DNA from: Prevotella sp.
GTDB taxonomy: Bacteria; Bacteroidota; Bacteroidia; Bacteroidales; Bacteroidaceae
Reading direction: 5' to 3'
Assembly: GCA_017449495.1 (NCBI GenBank)
Contig: JAFTFO010000015.1
Location: forward strand, 1-64,000
Length of the DNA: 64,000 nt
Under the pieces are notes generated by a model. It ran no database searches. It saw only the letters and a list, made by a program, of their open reading frames with translations, and was not told the origin of the DNA. Below, piece after piece: positions 63,001-64,000 of this stretch (position 1 is the first letter of the stretch; every line of letters begins with the position of its first letter). The translations under genes were made by a program, and so were the position numbers.

Positions 63001-64000
63001 GTAGACACGGTTTATTTCCACGTAAGTGGCTGGCACAGGGGCTGCGTTACCACCACCATACACCTGTTTGATACTGGTCAAACCACAGCCGTCGATATAT
63101 ACTTCAGGACGGGCAGCGTCGACCGTCGCCTTATTAGCATCATTATATGTAAAGAGGGCGTCTACCGGCTCATACTTCGCCAGGTTACCACCGCCATAGA
63201 CGGCAGCTACATCGTAAGCGTTTGTATTCTTATCTGCTTTGTCAGCGATGTTTTCTCCTCCAATCTTTTGCGTGGCATAGACATAAACCTGTACCTTACC
63301 CTTCGGTGTACCGTTCAGGTTGTTACAGCCGAAAACGCGACTCACAGCACAACCCTTAGCGTCTTCATCCATATCACCATTCACCTTCTTGATATTGTTC
63401 AGTTCCACCTTCACATCACCATACACCATAGCCTCAACGGGTGAGACATAACCAGTCTGATCTGCTGTGCCATATTCCTTTTGGCCCAAGCCACCACCGT
63501 AGGCATCACCACCAATGGTTCCGCCTGTCAGATTGACGATTGTCGTCTTGCTGGCAGAGGTCTTACCTGTGGCCCAGGTTTTATTTGTTTCATCCCAGTT
63601 ACCGGTCTGCGTGCTGGCCAGAGCACCGCCGCCATAGACGTCATGGGTAATCTGTCCATCTGTCACGCTGACCTTTACGGCACCTCTGACGTAACCGACT
63701 TCACCACCGCCAAAGACGGAGTTGTCGACTGTTCCGCCAGCAATGGTCACCTTGGTATCACCCCACACATGACCACTCTCACTACCGCCATAGACGGAGC
63801 CTTTGATTGTAGCCGTACCGCTAATGGTTAACTCTGTATTATTAGTGAAGATCACCCGGTCATAGTTAGGATATTCTGCGGGGTCTACCACCTGACCACG
63901 ACCGGCTGCAAACACCATGCCGTTCCCATTACCGTCGACGCCGACCTGGCCACCACTGATGGTCACCGTACATATACCTGTAGCATTATCAGCCAAGACA
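57079..64000 (-). CDS. Giant [YF]GGG-repeat protein, 5' end outside window
   Basis: At least 2305 residues, open to the right edge, so the N-terminus is not visible. I count 33 [YF]GGG motifs plus many variants (YGGSE, FGAGKG, FGGNN), each after a beta-strand unit such as VTIxGGTVxGNVYGGGE. This suggests a long right-handed beta-solenoid with a Gly-rich turn on each rung. Large sections are duplicated: blocks near 61.1-63.8 kb and 57.1-59.4 kb share order and content, for example EALVYGDV, NNVNGTPKGHVLVYVHGTQ, ETHGYSALVRG, TLALATHPDVTI. No sorting module is present at the C-terminus, where the frame stops in a repeat. Likely cell-surface or secreted; function unknown. Confidence 0.8.
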   Translation of the reverse strand, partial: VLADNATGICTVTISGGQVGVDGNGNGMVFAAGRGQVVDPAEYPNYDRVIFTNNTELTISGTATIKGSVYGGSESGHVWGDTKVTIAGGTVDNSVFGGGEVGYVRGAVKVSVTDGQITHDVYGGGALASTQTGNWDETNKTWATGKTSASKTTIVNLTGGTIGGDAYGGGLGQKEYGTADQTGYVSPVEAMVYGDVKVELNNIKKVNGDMDEDAKGCAVSRVFGCNNLNGTPKGKVQVYVYATQKIGGENIADKADKNTNAYDVAAVYGGGNLAKYEPVDALFTYNDANKATVDAARPEVYIDGCGLTSIKQVYGGGNAAPVPATYVEINRVYEIDEAFGGGNGYDDYSLQEGGSTVWYQNPGANVGYYTYADYPKTSGQGSGTQADPYEAVQWEDYNDEGGANKDKRLAATDIQFGSGIATLVVKGGTVHTSYGGSNSKGNVRAKLSSTYSAMYDDCPMEVTTSYGGGKNAYSDADAEVSADCAKGVTEMFGGAKDADFNGNISLTITNGSSLERVFGGNNTSGAVNGSITVTIKEGGCEPIRIGSLYAGGYLADYSVYGYNADKTVKESGTRLYADPRINVISATYIGNIFGGGYQAKLVGNPHINVNMEPGRILAKFNPTVGDHEDYSHQAYKVESIEEGTGDGILPVGTIGNIYGGGNLADIVGNTYVEIGTGKWVKLDAEGNEVEETLTRNAAKITGNVFGGGKGEADEFTCAKAMVGVDGDGVDHPNGGTNVIIGNGTIGGNVYGGGEIGRVEKNTVVTIGLAADDVPEGLTSLPVIAGSVFGGGKGKETHGYAALVRGNPAVTIQGKAKVKGNVYGGGEIASVARYQVVNGVPVALAQVKEGQHSGYCTVIVKDNAEIGPDGMKMYHPEITDGTDKPDDWGHVFGAGKGILPENYTYADNENRPKRMMAYDSEKYNTSNSAYWEYSDTEHENVWEYFPNRDKYIEFIQTLALATHTDVTIEGNAFVKGSVYGGSENGLVQYDTDVKIKGNCQIGEGEGANGRYSDGDWASTSLAGCAHWEYDPSSGAPYDPYAKYLKDGKYYYDEGCTEYAEGGSYIAKDGHTYYGNVFGGGSGSVPYFDNTLGRSVYLNSAGTVKGNTKVTISGGHILTSVYGGCEATNVLGTAKVTMTGGTIGVPRTEDEIQAHPVICNLFGAGKGDQRIFFNKDTNVENAEVSVSGTAKIYGSVFGGGEDGHVMKNSTVTIGDGANIGTLGYSGFDGNVFGGGRGFGGDALTAGNVGGDVEVNITGGTMLGSVYGGGRLASVGYGLYLVDEVVDNEKPYGVMREDGKDDNGNSVGGFTRGHVKVNVSGGIIGNDVESTDTHTKGGNVFGGSMGRLTLLNGDINPIWPKLAKVKSTEVKISGDAVIKNNVYGGGELGTVHTTSKVSVEGGTVNGDLFGGGYGSDDYTTKTTYDGVDYIPMQLAGRVDGTTTVEVKDGSVKENVYGGGEMASVGTYTVTTDMRTFTWGDPYNNTGVCDVTVTGGKIGTEGSSDKGHVFGAGKGLSNTFWCEAAIVYGTNVNISGGTVNGNVYGGGEVGRVETDTEVKVDGNAEVKGNVFGAGAGLETHGYSALVRGDTKVTVEGTAQVGHSVYGGGEIASVGKYGLDTNNEPSILLGGGICDVNVQGNAKIGENVFGAGKGVTPHFDKENTDHSLRSRRMTVYTNTTDFPAGKENETWEYYKPGSSFVWDYFVDEPTYSTYLETLALATHPDVTIDGSATVKGSVFGGGELGLTKGSVVVNIKGGTVEEDVYGGGSLANTNTTSTVGHTNADGTVETETVHPTTTVNLLGGTIRNAYGGGLGRMADATNNITAIEALVYGDVNVNLNGTTTITTAATGNKTYTPSPNDPTKKGCVVKGNVFGANNVNGTPKGHVLVYVHGTQNENTSAINAKVDDSYDVAKVFGGGNQADYVPTSDEEYAEVIIEGCDLTSIEEVYGGGYGAATPATNVLIKGTEIIDNVFGGGYGAGADNPGANIGYKTGTTEEYGTGKTSVRLMAGNVNNVYGGSNTLGNVRGGTSVRNVANTSDPGCCDKLDVGNVYGGGKEAVMEGGAEIVLGCMPNDWIEEIYAGSREANVGNDVSLTLTSGKFGRVFGGNMSSGTIDGSITVNIEENPECETPLVIGELYGGGNEAPYTIPDSFGADYPSPRVNVRSFTSIGNIYGGGYGRTATVTGNPTVNINEVIVDEGRADDYDVKATTETVPENLSWVKDIILPHKAGKMGVINNVFGGGNAAKVVGNTYVNIGTTTEEDFESERLPNGTVPKRPVVGADIRGNVYGGGNAADVTGKTNVVIGEKIDN

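Noticed and set aside
1-64000. tRNA, tmRNA or complete insertion sequence
   Set aside because: I looked through the intergenic regions and found no cloverleaf, no tmRNA-like ends and no full transposase gene; a computed scan would be needed to exclude them fully.

Overview
The window comes from a Bacteroidota genome and most resembles a Prevotella-type (Prevotellaceae) commensal. The evidence is: Bacteroidota promoters (TTTG, about 19-20 nt, TAnnTTTG) before many genes; BspA-like LRR proteins ending in a short Prevotella-type C-terminal module; a DUF4492-cydA-cydB bd oxidase locus; a PorE-like TPR/PD40/OmpA lipoprotein; system II cytochrome c assembly genes; and an rRNA-operon leader at the left edge whose 16S gene lies just outside the window. 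I found no tRNA gene, complete insertion sequence or CRISPR array.

Layout. 1-1193: rRNA leader and promoter (minus) and a BI-1/YccA membrane protein. 1194-3977: lutABC, the lactate oxidation complex. 4089-11069: a tight eight-gene minus-strand operon (MATE transporter, cytidylate-kinase-like protein, YfcE-like phosphodiesterase, a 56-residue membrane peptide, rfbB, purT, an O-acyltransferase and a GNAT/FemAB-like protein). 11163-14151: subtilase-xseA-xseB. 14300-18955: ilvE-trmB-LRR protein-mrp. 19029-24950: an efflux set of two ABC-2 permeases, HlyD and TolC with no ATPase gene, plus a coiled-coil membrane protein. 25070-28883: DUF4492-cydAB-deoD.

28.9-39.3 kb is an AT-richer accessory island. 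It holds an AAA/DUF4143 ATPase bracketed by a 137-bp duplication of the deoD 3' end, an internally deleted Rpn-type nuclease remnant, a candidate structured RNA of about 290 nt with its own promoter, three secreted proteins (two BspA-like, one of about 1756 residues), and a convergent intergenic region with arrays of short binding-site-like repeats.

39.3-57.1 kb returns to core-like genes: a frameshifted Zn/Cd-type P-type ATPase, putP, a porin, a phosphoesterase, topB, the PorE-like lipoprotein, an ECF sigma operon, an RsmF-like methyltransferase, thyA, folA, ccsA-resB and an SGNH hydrolase. 57.1-64.0 kb is the 3' part of a giant [YF]GGG-repeat protein that runs off the right edge.

The least expected theme is short repetitive DNA inside conserved genes. 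Low-complexity repeats of about 7-9 nt per unit, and REP-like palindromes, sit mostly in frame in loops of xseA, cydA, topB, the sigma factor, the methyltransferase and the P-type ATPase. They also encode the signal peptides of the TolC and PorE-like proteins and supply the stop codon of the giant protein. In the P-type ATPase a 3x7-bp tract lies exactly where the reading frame breaks, and one extra unit would restore it, so phase variation is possible.
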